Source of the DNA: UBA4363 sp002393965
Lineage (GTDB): Bacteria > Bacteroidota > Bacteroidia > Bacteroidales > Paludibacteraceae
NCBI GenBank assembly: GCA_946542925.1
Contig: CAMNLA010000021.1
Location: forward strand, 53,807 to 117,806
DNA: 64,000 nucleotides
Reading direction: 5' to 3'
The notes under the pieces were generated by a model. It was not told the origin of the DNA and did no database searches. It saw only the letters and a list, made by a program, of their open reading frames with translations. Below, piece after piece: positions 19,201-26,455 of the stretch. The position numbers were made by a program, and so were the translations under genes. Positions within the stretch are counted from its first letter, which is position 1; every line of letters begins with the position of its first letter.

Positions 19201-19709
19201 CCGGCAACGATAACACTTCCTACCGCAACGCCATCTCCGACGTCGCTTACGGTAAGCGCTACTCGCTCTTCGGCCCGAATGGCGAATACCTTCCGTATCA
19301 GTTTGCCAATGATCCTAATCTGAACCCGCAAGGAGGTACCAACCTTTCTGGCGATGTTTACAAGGCAATTGCTGCTGAACTCGATGCCGCCAATGCCGGA
19401 GCTTCCATCTGGAGCCCTATGATGGACAAGTACGTTGTGACCGACTATTGCGTCGAGGACGGTTCCTACCTCCGTCTCGCCAGCCTTACGCTCGGCTACT
19501 CCCTGCCTGAAAAGTGGATCAAGAAGTTCTACCTGCAGAAGGCTCGTGTATTCTTCACCGCTTCCAACCTCTTTGTCATCACCAACTATTCCGGATTCGA
19601 CCCGGAGGTGGACACTCGAAGCAGCAAGAACCCGCTTTGCCCGGGTGTGGACTTCTCGGCTTACCCGAAGGCAAGAGCGTTCAACTTCGGTCTGAACCTC
19701 TCTTTCTAA
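16239..19709 (+). CDS. SusC/RagA-family TonB-linked outer membrane transporter
   Basis: This 1156-residue protein has a signal peptide (residues 1-30, cleavage after AFA), a carboxypeptidase-regulatory-like domain (about 34-115), a TonB box/plug region beginning EEIVVTGYG, the SusC plug signature (NDPLYIVDGFP, AATAIYGAQGANGVIIITTK), and a beta barrel that ends in phenylalanine (GLNLSF). SusC proteins import oligosaccharides across the outer membrane using TonB energy, with SusD as the lid. The SusD gene follows after 26 bases and a PL1 pectate lyase after that, so pectin oligomers are the likely cargo. Codons end mostly in C, which suggests high expression. An 11-bp repeat array lies upstream. 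Confidence 0.95.
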   Translation: MKENISKLTGLKRLWFILLLSLVGVFSAFAQERTITGNVKDDTGQPAIGATVKVPGTTIGTMTDFDGNYTLQVPEDAKELEFSYVGLETKTAPISGSRVDIALGEAAKELEEIVVTGYGQTKKRDVVTSVASVGADQIKNIPVTSAAEAMQGKLAGVTVATADGSPDADLSIRVRAGGSLTQSNDPLYIVDGFPVSSISDIAPSDIKSMDVLKDAAATAIYGAQGANGVIIITTKDSDVDEKAGGDGCKSKISVDYTGYMGWKKITKTMDLLSARDFALLQYENQYHKNKSNSNLKSKFYNYFDYKYVEAGSPDYNFTPMTQTDEYGREIGLLQTVSQQPYTDWQDETFGRTGTQSNHSFTVKGGNKGANFTASYNRIDDKAIMEESNYERNNLSLKANFKPMKGLRLGFTTRYSNTEVLGAGSNTAGDAGSSTQSRMRNAIQYTPIKLASSQNAAEIDEERVGSMYDPIVTTRDNYKYKEDNKFNIQGFAEYKFLEDWTVRSELGYESRNVQTDRFYGPTTYYAMNTGRPGVEIGSSSMIYTEDITSKLRNANTINWDHRFKGSHHVSVLLGEETVQNKGELTTIRGYGYENTFTGKQVFNYIGQAKSTESSNYIDPADNMLSFFGRANYDYRGRYYLTATMRADASSRFESGNQWGYFPSAALAWRVSDESWMKGVARAISLSNLKLRFSYGTAGNNKVDLGYLRPEYITSPSTYIEGFGNYLSIGGTDKIAPNPELKWETTVTRDLGLDYGFFNDRISGTFDLYWNNTKDLILLYQLSSGYNYQFRNIGSTENKGLEFSIKGVILDKQSKKLHYNLTADANISANRSKVTDLGGMGNYPATTSCFNSDNITTSEFLVEEGEPIGNIYGFESDGWYKASDFKAWRYNANGKDTWTLDNTVVATPYAGYSAFPGLIKLKDRNGDGKITNDDKTIIGNTTADFTGGINLSASIGGEAWGDVDLGLNFTYSVGNDVLNLNRMDYTTILTGNDNTSYRNAISDVAYGKRYSLFGPNGEYLPYQFANDPNLNPQGGTNLSGDVYKAIAAELDAANAGASIWSPMMDKYVVTDYCVEDGSYLRLASLTLGYSLPEKWIKKFYLQKARVFFTASNLFVITNYSGFDPEVDTRSSKNPLCPGVDFSAYPKARAFNFGLNLSF

Positions 19710-19735
19710 GTCTAACATCTTAATCTTATCAGACA

Positions 19736-21715
19736 ATGAATATACATAAATACATAGTCCTCGCGACTTCGGCCCTCATCGGTCTGTCTTCGTGCAGCGA
19801 CTTCCTGGACAACGACTCGCCGTCCGCAATGGACAAGGCCGTGTTCCTTACTTCGGACCAGACCGAACAGACCATCGCGGGCATCTATACCCTCTTTGGC
19901 GAGGATAAGAGCTTCCGTAACCGTCTCTGCGGTGGATATGTTGCGATGAACACCGATATCGAGTATTGCAACAAGTCCAACGGCGCGGCTGTCTATGCCA
20001 ACTATACCATCACGGCCAACGGTCCGTCCGAACTTTCCACCGCCAACAAGAAAGACCCTTGGTCCTATCTGACCACCGCAATCGAACGGGCCAACAATGT
20101 CGTGGAAGGTATTCGCAACTACAGCGACCTCAGCAAACCTAACTATCAGTATTTCCTCGGCGAGGCACTCACCCTGCGTGCCTTCTGCTTCTTGGAGATG
20201 ACCAATCTCTGGGGCGACGTCCCGGCTTCGTTCTCTCCGCTCAATGTCAACGACCTCAGCAGTGTCTATTCTCCGAAGCAGGACCGCAACGTCATCTTCG
20301 AACAGTTGCGCGCCGACCTCAAGGAGGCTGCCAATCTCGTACCTTGGTCTGAGGAAATTTCGCTGACTTCGGCTAAGAACAACACTGGACGTATCAACAA
20401 GGCGTTCGTGCTCGGTCTCCTCGCTCGCGTCGACCTGATGTACGCCGGCAAGGCTCTCCGTCCCGACACTTGGGTTCAGGGCGGCAGCGGTTCCTACGGC
20501 GTTCAGTACAACCTCAAGGATCAGGCTGCACGCACCGAACTCTACAAGGAGGCGCTCGAAGCCTGCGCACAGGTCATCAACAAGTACGGCACCAACAAAC
20601 TCGAACCAAACTACGAGGATATCTGGAAGAAACTCTGTTCCGACAATGCTTCTTTCTCTTCCTCCGAGGTGCTCTTCGCTATTCCGTTTGCTTCCGCGCG
20701 CGGACAGGTGCTCAACCTCAATGGTATCAAGGTCAACGCGCTCGGCAGCCAGTTCCGACATGCTCTTGGCGATGCGCGTTCCAATGCCATGGTTACCATC
20801 GTGCCGACCCTCGCTTTCGACTTTGACAAGAACGACAAACGCAAGTGGGTCACCATCGCTCCGTTCTCCTGGAACCTGGCCGACGCCGACCTCAAGGAAG
20901 ACGTCGATCCGCTCGGCGTGGGTACCGTTGAAACATCTAAAGATATCGTGGCTAAGACCACGCGTGCTACGCAGATGTATCTCGGCAAGTACCGCTACGA
21001 GTGGATGGCACGCGACGTTTCGGGACAGGACGATGGCGTTGACCTCCCGATCATGCGCTTCTCCGACATTCTCTTGATGTTTGCCGAGGCTTCTATCGGC
21101 GGTATCGACGGCGTTGCTCCGCAGAATACCACCGGACTCTCCGGACAGGATATGTTCGATGCCGTGCGTACCCGTGCTGGCCTGGCTTCCAAACCGCTCA
21201 CCATTGAGAATATCCAACTCGAACGTGCCTTCGAGTTCGCTGGCGAGCGCATCCGTAAGTACGACCTCATCCGCTGGGGCATCTTCGACACCAAACTCAA
21301 GGAGACAATGAACCGCCTCGCCGAACTCGATGCCGCTTCCGGCGAGTTCGCAGGTCGCAACGAGAAAGTCTATTTCAAGTATAAGAAGAATTCCACTGCC
21401 GACAACTATTCGTTGATGGGCGGACAGACCTATTCCATCGAACAGGTCTATGGCTTGAGCATGGACGAGACCGCTGAGCCGGACGGCTATATCAGCAGCA
21501 CCGAGAATGGCGGATGGCTCGGCAAGAAGTTCTATACTTCCGACGAGTCCGGTTCCTACCTCACGCCGACCAAGTACTGGCTCTATGGAGATGGCTCTGC
21601 GAATTCCAAGGAAGAGTTCGATGCCGGGCTCCTCGCCAACCGCCAGTTCTGGCCGATCTTCAACAACAACATCAATTCCTCCAACGGTTCCCTTTGGAAT
21701 GACTATGGTTATTGA
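19736..21715 (+). CDS. SusD/RagB-family surface glycan-binding lipoprotein
   Basis: This 659-residue protein starts with a lipoprotein signal (LATSALIGLSSC, lipid-carrying Cys near residue 21) followed by SDFLDND, the usual SusD opening. The body shows SusD family features: FLGEALTLRAFCFLEMTNLWGDVP in the TPR-like helical part, LPIMRFSDILLMFAEAS and ERAFEFAGERIRKYDLIRWG in the C-terminal part. It should sit on the outer face of the outer membrane, bind glycan and close over the SusC barrel. It is translationally coupled in space to susC (26-base gap), and a strong terminator follows at 21760-21807. Confidence 0.95.
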   Translation: MNIHKYIVLATSALIGLSSCSDFLDNDSPSAMDKAVFLTSDQTEQTIAGIYTLFGEDKSFRNRLCGGYVAMNTDIEYCNKSNGAAVYANYTITANGPSELSTANKKDPWSYLTTAIERANNVVEGIRNYSDLSKPNYQYFLGEALTLRAFCFLEMTNLWGDVPASFSPLNVNDLSSVYSPKQDRNVIFEQLRADLKEAANLVPWSEEISLTSAKNNTGRINKAFVLGLLARVDLMYAGKALRPDTWVQGGSGSYGVQYNLKDQAARTELYKEALEACAQVINKYGTNKLEPNYEDIWKKLCSDNASFSSSEVLFAIPFASARGQVLNLNGIKVNALGSQFRHALGDARSNAMVTIVPTLAFDFDKNDKRKWVTIAPFSWNLADADLKEDVDPLGVGTVETSKDIVAKTTRATQMYLGKYRYEWMARDVSGQDDGVDLPIMRFSDILLMFAEASIGGIDGVAPQNTTGLSGQDMFDAVRTRAGLASKPLTIENIQLERAFEFAGERIRKYDLIRWGIFDTKLKETMNRLAELDAASGEFAGRNEKVYFKYKKNSTADNYSLMGGQTYSIEQVYGLSMDETAEPDGYISSTENGGWLGKKFYTSDESGSYLTPTKYWLYGDGSANSKEEFDAGLLANRQFWPIFNNNINSSNGSLWNDYGY

Positions 21716-21759
21716 TGATTACGGGATTTTCTGAATCCCATTCTCTCATACCGATAAGA

Positions 21760-21807
21760 AAACGGGGAGGCTCAGAGTAAGGAGCCTCCCCGTTTCTTTT
21801 TTATTTT
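21760..21807 (+). terminator. Intrinsic terminator of susC-susD
   Basis: A GC-rich stem (AAACGGGGAGGCT with AGCCTCCCCGTTT) with a 9-base loop is followed by a T-rich run. It lies 45 bases after the SusD stop codon. Confidence 0.9.
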
Positions 21808-21904
21808 AGGGGGTGGGAGAGTGGGGCTCCTGACACATGTCTTCTGTCGCTTCGTCGTTTCTTCTTTCCTTCGTCTTTCTTCCAAAGGACGATGGATTTT
21901 CCGA

Positions 21905-21920
21905 TATTTTTGTATTTTTG
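21905..21920 (+). promoter_or_regulatory. Promoter -7 boxes for the pectate lyase
   Basis: Two direct copies of TATTTTTG (21905-21912 and 21913-21920) each match TAnnTTTG. Either would give a 5' leader of about 60-70 bases before the ATG at 21992. No -33 element is obvious. Confidence 0.55.
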
Positions 21921-21991
21921 TACCGATAAAGAGAAGACTTTTTTTTATTGCTTCGTCTTTTCAATACCTTAATTCGATTTTTATTCCTGCA

Positions 21992-23452
21992 ATGAAACAC
22001 TCACGTACCCCCATCCCCTTCCTCGTTCACCTCTCGGTGATTCTGTCTTCTCTCCTCGTTTTCGCTTCTTGTGGTGGCAGTGGCGGTGGAGGCGGAGAGG
22101 AGGAGCAGCCTGGTATCGTCAGTGTCCCGTCCAACTATTTCCAGGGGTGTGGCGCCTCGGCTTACGGCGGTCGAGGTGGTACCGTCTATTATGTGACAAA
22201 TCTCGAGGACTACGGTGCCAGCGAGGATGAAATTATTGGTTCTCTTCGTGCCGCTCTCATGAAGTCCGGTAGCCGTACCATCGTTTTCCGTGTCTCAGGT
22301 ACCATCCATCTCAAGCGAGTACTCAAACCGTCCAACGGCAACTTTACCATCGCCGGACAGACCGCTCCCGGTGATGGCATCACCCTGGCGTACTATCCGC
22401 TCGTGCTCAGTGGCTTGCAGAATGTCGTTGTCCAGTTCCTCCGCTTCCGTTTGGGCGATAAGGTAACCTCCGACGCTTACGACGCTTTCGAGGGTCAGAA
22501 CAACAACAATGTCATGATCGACCATTGCTCCATGAGTTGGAGCGTTGACGAGTGCGCTTCCTTCTATGGCAACACCAACTTCACCATGCAGTGGTGCGTC
22601 ATCGCCGAGTCCCTTAAGGCCTCTTCCCACTCGAAGGGCAACCACGGCTACGGCGGCATTTGGGGTGGTACCAATGCCACCTTCCATCACAACCTCCTCG
22701 CCGACCACGATAGCCGCAACCCGCGCTTCGACCACGACTACGTTAACTCCTCCTGCCGTGGACCCGTCGATTTTGTCAACAACGTCGTCTTCAACTGGGG
22801 CGACAATAGTTCCTACGGAGGCGAGTCGGCAGATGCCTACCGCACGGTCAATGTCGAGAATAACTACTATCGGCCGGGACCCAATACCAAGAGCAATCGC
22901 AGATCCCAGATTCTCAACCCTACCTGCTCTTGTGGCTATTGTGCTGATAGAGGTACCGTCTTCCCGGGCAAGTTCTATGTCAACGGCAACGTTATGGACG
23001 GGGCTTCCGATGTGACGGCAGACAATTACAAAGGCGTTAAACCCGACGATGATTCTAAGAAGGCCTCCATCCTCCAGTCCGCACACTTCCCGATGGCTGT
23101 CGAACTCTACCACCGGGAGTCCGCCGCTGATGCCCTTTCCAGCGTCCTCGCCTGTGCCGGCGCCAGCAAAGCGCGCGATGCCGTCGATACGCGCGTCATC
23201 AACCAGGTGATGGGCAACATGGAAGGCAAGATTATCGACTCTCAGAAAGACGTGGGCGGATGGCCCGAACTCAACACTACAACCCCTCCGCTCGATTCCG
23301 ATAGCGACGGTATTCCGGACGAATGGGAGGACGCATACGGACTCAACAAGAACGACCGCACCGACGGTGCCAAGCGCACCCTCGACGTCGCTCACCTCCG
23401 CTCCAATCTCGAGATCTACTGCTACGACATCGTCAAGGACCTGTACCGCTGA
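21992..23452 (+). CDS. PL1-type pectate lyase lipoprotein
   Basis: The protein has 486 residues from the ATG at 21992; an upstream extension of the frame to 21821 is discounted because a promoter lies inside it. It has a lipoprotein signal (LVFASC) followed by a glycine/glutamate linker, then a right-handed beta-helix of the polysaccharide lyase 1 family: TIAGQTAPGDGITL, NVMIDHCSMSWSVDE, NATFHHNLLADHDSRNPRF and DFVNNVVFNWG. The C-terminus holds a thrombospondin type 3-like calcium loop (DSDSDGIPDEWEDAYGLN). It should cleave polygalacturonate at the cell surface or in the periplasm, feeding SusC/SusD. The hydrophobic leader, linker and helix are all in frame with no breaks. Confidence 0.9.
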   Translation: MKHSRTPIPFLVHLSVILSSLLVFASCGGSGGGGGEEEQPGIVSVPSNYFQGCGASAYGGRGGTVYYVTNLEDYGASEDEIIGSLRAALMKSGSRTIVFRVSGTIHLKRVLKPSNGNFTIAGQTAPGDGITLAYYPLVLSGLQNVVVQFLRFRLGDKVTSDAYDAFEGQNNNNVMIDHCSMSWSVDECASFYGNTNFTMQWCVIAESLKASSHSKGNHGYGGIWGGTNATFHHNLLADHDSRNPRFDHDYVNSSCRGPVDFVNNVVFNWGDNSSYGGESADAYRTVNVENNYYRPGPNTKSNRRSQILNPTCSCGYCADRGTVFPGKFYVNGNVMDGASDVTADNYKGVKPDDDSKKASILQSAHFPMAVELYHRESAADALSSVLACAGASKARDAVDTRVINQVMGNMEGKIIDSQKDVGGWPELNTTTPPLDSDSDGIPDEWEDAYGLNKNDRTDGAKRTLDVAHLRSNLEIYCYDIVKDLYR

Positions 23453-23513
23453 TCTGTTCAGCATACACCAGTCGTAGTCTCCTGTTAGCGATTCAAACCC
23501 ATAGTCTAATACA

Positions 23514-23548
23514 AGACGGTCAGACCCCCCACTGACCGTCTTTTTTTT
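23514..23548 (+). terminator. Intrinsic terminator of the pectate lyase
   Basis: A 10-bp stem (AGACGGTCAG with CTGACCGTCT) has an 8-base loop and is followed by eight T residues. Confidence 0.9.
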
Positions 23549-23573
23549 ACTCAACCCTGAGAAAAAAACAAAT

Positions 23574-23603
23574 GTCTTTTGACGCAAGACAACGGGATGA
23601 CAT
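23574..23603 (+). repeat. Element C, isolated copy
   Basis: GTCTT (23574-23578) pairs with AAGAC (23586-23590), followed by AACGGGATGACAT. The same palindrome-plus-tail occurs in the array at 25588-25617 and 26364-26382, so this is an outlying member of that family. Confidence 0.6.
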
Positions 23604-23761
23604 TTTTCTCTCCGTCCAAACACATACACCTCATCCGATTGCGCCCAATCCCCGTCACCCAAACACTTTCCACTATCCATGACATAAAAAAACTGGACAA
23701 ACGCATTGGGTGTGGCAAAAAAAAGGGGAGGACATCGAACCGAAAAACGAAATAGAAAACG

Positions 23762-23769
23762 TACCTTTG
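23762..23769 (+). promoter_or_regulatory. Promoter -7 box for prs
   Basis: TACCTTTG matches TAnnTTTG and lies 44 bases before the prs start. Confidence 0.65.
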
Positions 23770-23813
23770 TCCCCGTAAATCTTATATGGGATTACTCTAA
23801 TATACTCACATAA

Positions 23814-24752
23814 ATGACGAACGCTCCAATCAAAGTCTTTTCCGGAACCAAAACACAATACCTTGCTGAGAAAATCTGCAAGAGCCTGGGTTGTGAATTG
23901 GGAAAAATGAAAATCACGTATTTCGCCGACGGCGAATTTGCCGTTTCCTACGAGGAGTCCATACGTGGCTCTTATGTCTACCTCGTACAATCTACCTTCC
24001 CTAATTCCGATAACCTCATGGAATTACTCCTCATGATCGATGCGGCAAAGCGTGCTTCTGCCTATAAGATCATACCGGTGATTCCTTATTTCGGATGGGC
24101 ACGCCAGGACCGAAAGGACAAACCGCGTGTCTCCATCGGGGCCAAACTTGTTGCCGACCTCCTCAGCGTCGCTGGCATCGACCGGCTGATCACGATGGAC
24201 CTTCATGCCGATCAGATTCAGGGATTCTTCAACGTTCCCGTTGACCATCTCTATGCTTCGACCGTCTTTGTAAAATACATTCAGGAAAATTTCAACCTCG
24301 ACAACCTTATCATCGCTTCTCCCGATGTCGGTGGTTCGAAACGTGCGGGCAGTTACTCCAAGTACCTCGGACTCCCACTCGTCCTCTGCCACAAGTCCCG
24401 CGAGAGAGCCAACGTTGTCAGCGATATGAAGGTCATCGGCGATGTCAAGGGCAAGGACGTGCTGATTATCGACGACATGGTCGATACCGCCGGCACACTT
24501 ACCAAGGCGGCTGACCTCATGATGAAAGAGGGTGCCAAGTCCGTTCGCGCTATGGTCAGCCATGCCATCATGTCCGACCCCGCAAGTCAGCGCATCACCG
24601 ATTCCGCACTCACCGAACTCATCACCACTGACTCCAAACCTTACGAAGGCGATTGCAAGAAAGTACACGTCCTCTCCATCGCCGATATGTTTGCCGATAC
24701 CATTCGGCGTGACTACGAGAACGAGTCCATCTCTTCTCAATACATCCTGTAG
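23814..24752 (+). CDS. prs: Ribose-phosphate pyrophosphokinase
   Basis: This 312-residue protein has the length and motifs of PRPP synthetase: the ATP-loop region DRKDKPRVSIGAKLVADLL, the metal site DLHADQIQGFF, the flexible loop PDVGGSKRA and the PRPP-binding site VLIIDDMVDTAGTL. It makes 5-phosphoribosyl diphosphate from ribose 5-phosphate and ATP in the cytoplasm for nucleotide, histidine and tryptophan synthesis. It has its own promoter and ends at a strong bidirectional hairpin shared with the convergent gene at 24826. Confidence 0.95.
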   Translation: MTNAPIKVFSGTKTQYLAEKICKSLGCELGKMKITYFADGEFAVSYEESIRGSYVYLVQSTFPNSDNLMELLLMIDAAKRASAYKIIPVIPYFGWARQDRKDKPRVSIGAKLVADLLSVAGIDRLITMDLHADQIQGFFNVPVDHLYASTVFVKYIQENFNLDNLIIASPDVGGSKRAGSYSKYLGLPLVLCHKSRERANVVSDMKVIGDVKGKDVLIIDDMVDTAGTLTKAADLMMKEGAKSVRAMVSHAIMSDPASQRITDSALTELITTDSKPYEGDCKKVHVLSIADMFADTIRRDYENESISSQYIL

Positions 24753-24777
24753 TTTTTCTCTCGATTTTTCACGCCGT

Positions 24778-24824
24778 AGAAACAGCAAAGACCTGAACAA
24801 TTCGTTCAGGTCTTTGCTGTTTCT
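24778..24824. terminator. Perfect 21-bp hairpin between convergent genes
   Basis: Arms 24778-24798 and 24804-24824 are perfect reverse complements with a 5-base loop. There are only short T runs at the ends. It lies between prs and the minus-strand gene whose stop codon begins two bases later, so it should serve as a shared terminator. Confidence 0.8.
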
Positions 24825-24825
24825 G

Positions 24826-25272
24826 CTAATAAAGACGGTCGTACGGAGGTATCTCTTCGTAGAATTCCACCTGTTTGCCTTCCGCCCTGCACACGATGTG
24901 TTGGAGACCGTTACTGACCAGCAGCCAGGCAACCTTCATTTCCGTATTGTACGTCAGGATTTGGTCAAACGTCTTTTGCGTGATCGCTATCGTCGGGGCT
25001 TTGTATTCTATCAGCATCAGCGGACGCCCCGTTCCGTCATAGACCACCGTGTCGCAACGCTTTCTCATGCCGTTCAGTTCCACGCTCACCTCATTGGCAA
25101 TGTGGGTGGCAGGATACCCCTTCTCCTCTCGCAGGTACCGCACCATGTTCTGGCGTACCAACTCCTCGGGTTGCAGGGCAACCCACTTCTTCCGTATCTC
25201 GTCAAAGATCTCCCGACGAGTATGCTGGACCCGTATCTTGAACTGATAATCCGGAAAGTTCAGGACGTTCAT
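24826..25272 (-). CDS. Stand-alone HsdR N-terminal-type nuclease domain protein
   Basis: This 148-residue protein corresponds to the N-terminal restriction nuclease domain of type I HsdR subunits without the helicase part. The PD-(D/E)XK residues are visible as Asp74 (KRCDTVVYDG) and Glu89-Tyr-Lys91 (LMLIEYKAP), and a helical region QILTYNTEMKVAWLLVSNG follows, as in the family. No HsdM or HsdS gene is in the window. Single-domain versions are common in Bacteroidota, and their role is unknown to me. It has its own promoter (25301-25308) and lies directly beside the large repeat array. Confidence 0.8.
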   Translation of the reverse strand: MNVLNFPDYQFKIRVQHTRREIFDEIRKKWVALQPEELVRQNMVRYLREEKGYPATHIANEVSVELNGMRKRCDTVVYDGTGRPLMLIEYKAPTIAITQKTFDQILTYNTEMKVAWLLVSNGLQHIVCRAEGKQVEFYEEIPPYDRLY

Positions 25273-25300
25273 GTTTCCTTTTGGACGTTTTCAACTCTTA

Positions 25301-25308
25301 CAAAGATA
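25301..25308 (-). promoter_or_regulatory. Promoter -7 box for the HsdR_N-type gene
   Basis: The minus strand reads TATCTTTG, a full TAnnTTTG match, 28 bases before the start codon at 25272. Confidence 0.7.
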
Positions 25309-25323
25309 ACAAAATAAAACCAT

Positions 25324-25351
25324 GTCCAACTTGTTGGACAATGGGACGACA
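25324..25351 (+). repeat. Element C, copy 1
   Basis: GTCCAAC (25324-25330) and GTTGGAC (25333-25339) form a 7-bp stem, followed by AATGGGACGACAC. This is the first member of the array. Confidence 0.7.
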
Positions 25352-25373
25352 CAATATCCATAGTCCAAACGCA

Positions 25374-25474
25374 AGTCCCGTAGGGACGACAGAATACAGA
25401 CAGGGATGGAGCCCAAAGGGCGGAGTCCCTGTATTAAAACGCCTCTTCCTCTTAGAACTCCGTAGGAGCGTCAC
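25374..25474 (+). repeat. Element A, copy 1
   Basis: This copy has hairpin I GTCCC-GTA-GGGAC (25375-25387), hairpin II with outer stem CAGGGA/TCCCTG (25401-25431) around inner stem GCCC-AAA-GGGC (25411-25421), and hairpin III CTCC-GTA-GGAG (25458-25468). It ends GCGTCAC. Confidence 0.85.
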
Positions 25475-25524
25475 ATCTCCGTCCGTCCAAAGGCCACACG
25501 TCCACCCAAACACACCCCAACGTC

Positions 25525-25594
25525 CCAATTTTGGAGCAAGCCGAGAGGAGAACAAATTTATTTGTTATCCCGAGGCGCCGCCCAAAATGTCCTG
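25525..25594 (+). repeat. Element B, copy 1
   Basis: A 70-bp element starts CCAATTTTGGAGCAAGCC and ends CCCAAAATGTCCTG. It contains the small hairpin AACAAA-TTTA-TTTGTT. Copies 2 and 3 are almost identical to it. Confidence 0.85.
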
Positions 25595-25661
25595 CTTGAA
25601 AGACAACGGGATGACACCTTTCCTAACCCATCCAAACACCGCCCCAGTAGCCCAAACGAAA

Positions 25662-25761
25662 AGTCCCGTAGGGACGATACAATACAGACAGGGATGGAGC
25701 CCAAAGGGCGGAGTCCCTGTATAATACACATCTTCCAATCAGAACTCCGTAGGAGCGTCAC
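25662..25761 (+). repeat. Element A, copy 2
   Basis: This is a full copy with the same three hairpins as copy 1 and the same inner stem GCCC-AAA-GGGC. Confidence 0.85.
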
Positions 25762-25803
25762 CCTCCAACCCGTCCATCCACCACCCACCCGTCTGTCCAA
25801 AAT

Positions 25804-25820
25804 GTCTTGTGAAACAAGAC
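25804..25820 (+). repeat. Element C, copy 3
   Basis: GTCTTG and CAAGAC form a 6-bp stem around a 5-base loop. Here it links A copies 2 and 3 without an intervening B element. Confidence 0.75.
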
Positions 25821-25827
25821 AAATAAA

Positions 25828-25923
25828 AGTCCCGTAGGGACGACAGAATACAGGCAGGGATGCAGCGAAGCGGAGTCCCTGCAAACTAACGTTCGACCTC
25901 TTAGAACTCCGTAGGAGCGTCAC
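25828..25923 (+). repeat. Element A, copy 3
   Basis: Hairpins I and III are intact. The inner part of hairpin II reads TGCAGCGAAGCGGAG instead of the GCCC-AAA-GGGC version, with a shorter GC-GAA-GC stem. Confidence 0.85.
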
Positions 25924-25965
25924 CCTCAAACCGCCATACGTCCACCCAAACACACCCCATCCGTC

Positions 25966-26035
25966 CCAATTTTGGAGCAAGCCGAGAGGAGAACAAATTT
26001 ATATGTTATCCCGAGGCGCCGCCCAAAATGTCTTG
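25966..26035 (+). repeat. Element B, copy 2
   Basis: It is nearly identical to copy 1, with one change in the central A/T hairpin (ATATGTT for ATTTGTT). It continues directly into a C palindrome (GTCTTG/CAAGAC, 26030-26046). Confidence 0.85.
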
Positions 26036-26054
26036 TAAAACAAGACAAACACAA

Positions 26055-26153
26055 AGTCCCTTCGGGACGTCAGAATACAGGCAGGGGTAGAGTCCGTAGG
26101 ACGGAACCCTGTAATAAACATGTATTCCAATCAGAACTCCGTAGGAGCGTCAC
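26055..26153 (+). repeat. Element A, copy 4
   Basis: Hairpin I has loop TTC (GTCCC-TTC-GGGAC). The inner stem of hairpin II is GTCC-GTA-GGAC (26092-26102), in which a C-G pair of copies 1 and 2 is replaced by T-A. Hairpin III is unchanged. Confidence 0.85.
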
Positions 26154-26184
26154 CATCCCATCCGCCCAAGCATGTCCTCGAAGT

Positions 26185-26254
26185 CCAATTTTGGAGCAAG
26201 CCGAGAGGAGAACAAATTTATTTGTTATCCCGAGGCGCCGCCCAAAATGTCTTG
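26185..26254 (+). repeat. Element B, copy 3
   Basis: It is identical to copy 1 through the central hairpin and ends CCCAAAATGTCTTG. A C palindrome follows directly (26249-26265). Confidence 0.85.
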
Positions 26255-26273
26255 TGAAACAAGACAAACGAAG

Positions 26274-26343
26274 AGTCCCATCGGGACGATACAATACAGG
26301 CAAAATGCAGCGAAGCGGAGTCCCTGTATTAAAACGCATCTTC
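26274..26343 (+). repeat. Element A, copy 5 (lacks hairpin III)
   Basis: Hairpin I is GTCCC-ATC-GGGAC and hairpin II is reduced. The hairpin III module (GAACTCCGTAGGAGCGTCAC) is missing. It is the last A copy before holA. Confidence 0.7.
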
Positions 26344-26363
26344 CACCCAAAACACCTTCTGAA

Positions 26364-26382
26364 AACAAGACAACGGGATGAC
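26364..26382 (+). repeat. Element C tail, degenerate copy
   Basis: ACAAGACAACGGGATGACAT repeats the tail seen at 23585-23603 and 25600-25617, but the left arm of the palindrome is lost. Confidence 0.5.
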
Positions 26383-26423
26383 ATATCCAACACCAAAAAA
26401 AACACACATCCTGCCGACTATTT

Positions 26424-26455
26424 CTTGCTGAACACGCAAAAAAGAAGTAGTTTTG
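26424..26455 (+). promoter_or_regulatory. Promoter of holA
   Basis: TAGTTTTG at 26448-26455 matches TAnnTTTG, with a TTG at 26425-26427 and a spacing of 20 bases, the usual -33/-7 distance. The holA ATG is 27 bases after the -7 box. This argues that transcription of holA starts after the repeats. Confidence 0.65.

Larger units (their letters stand above)
23453..23813. other. Intergenic region before prs
   Basis: The gap holds the pectate lyase terminator, one copy of the short palindrome seen in the 25-27 kb repeat array, and the prs promoter. Nothing else was found. Confidence 0.6.

Noticed and set aside
19712..21217. 501-codon minus-strand frame opposite susD
   Set aside because: It is an antisense shadow of susD with low-complexity Val/Glu/Arg content.
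21821..21991. Upstream extension of the pectate lyase start
   Set aside because: Two promoter boxes lie within it, and the ATG at 21992 gives a proper lipoprotein signal.
22295..23680. 461-codon minus-strand frame opposite the pectate lyase
   Set aside because: It runs antisense through the conserved lyase domain and through the terminator; no family features.
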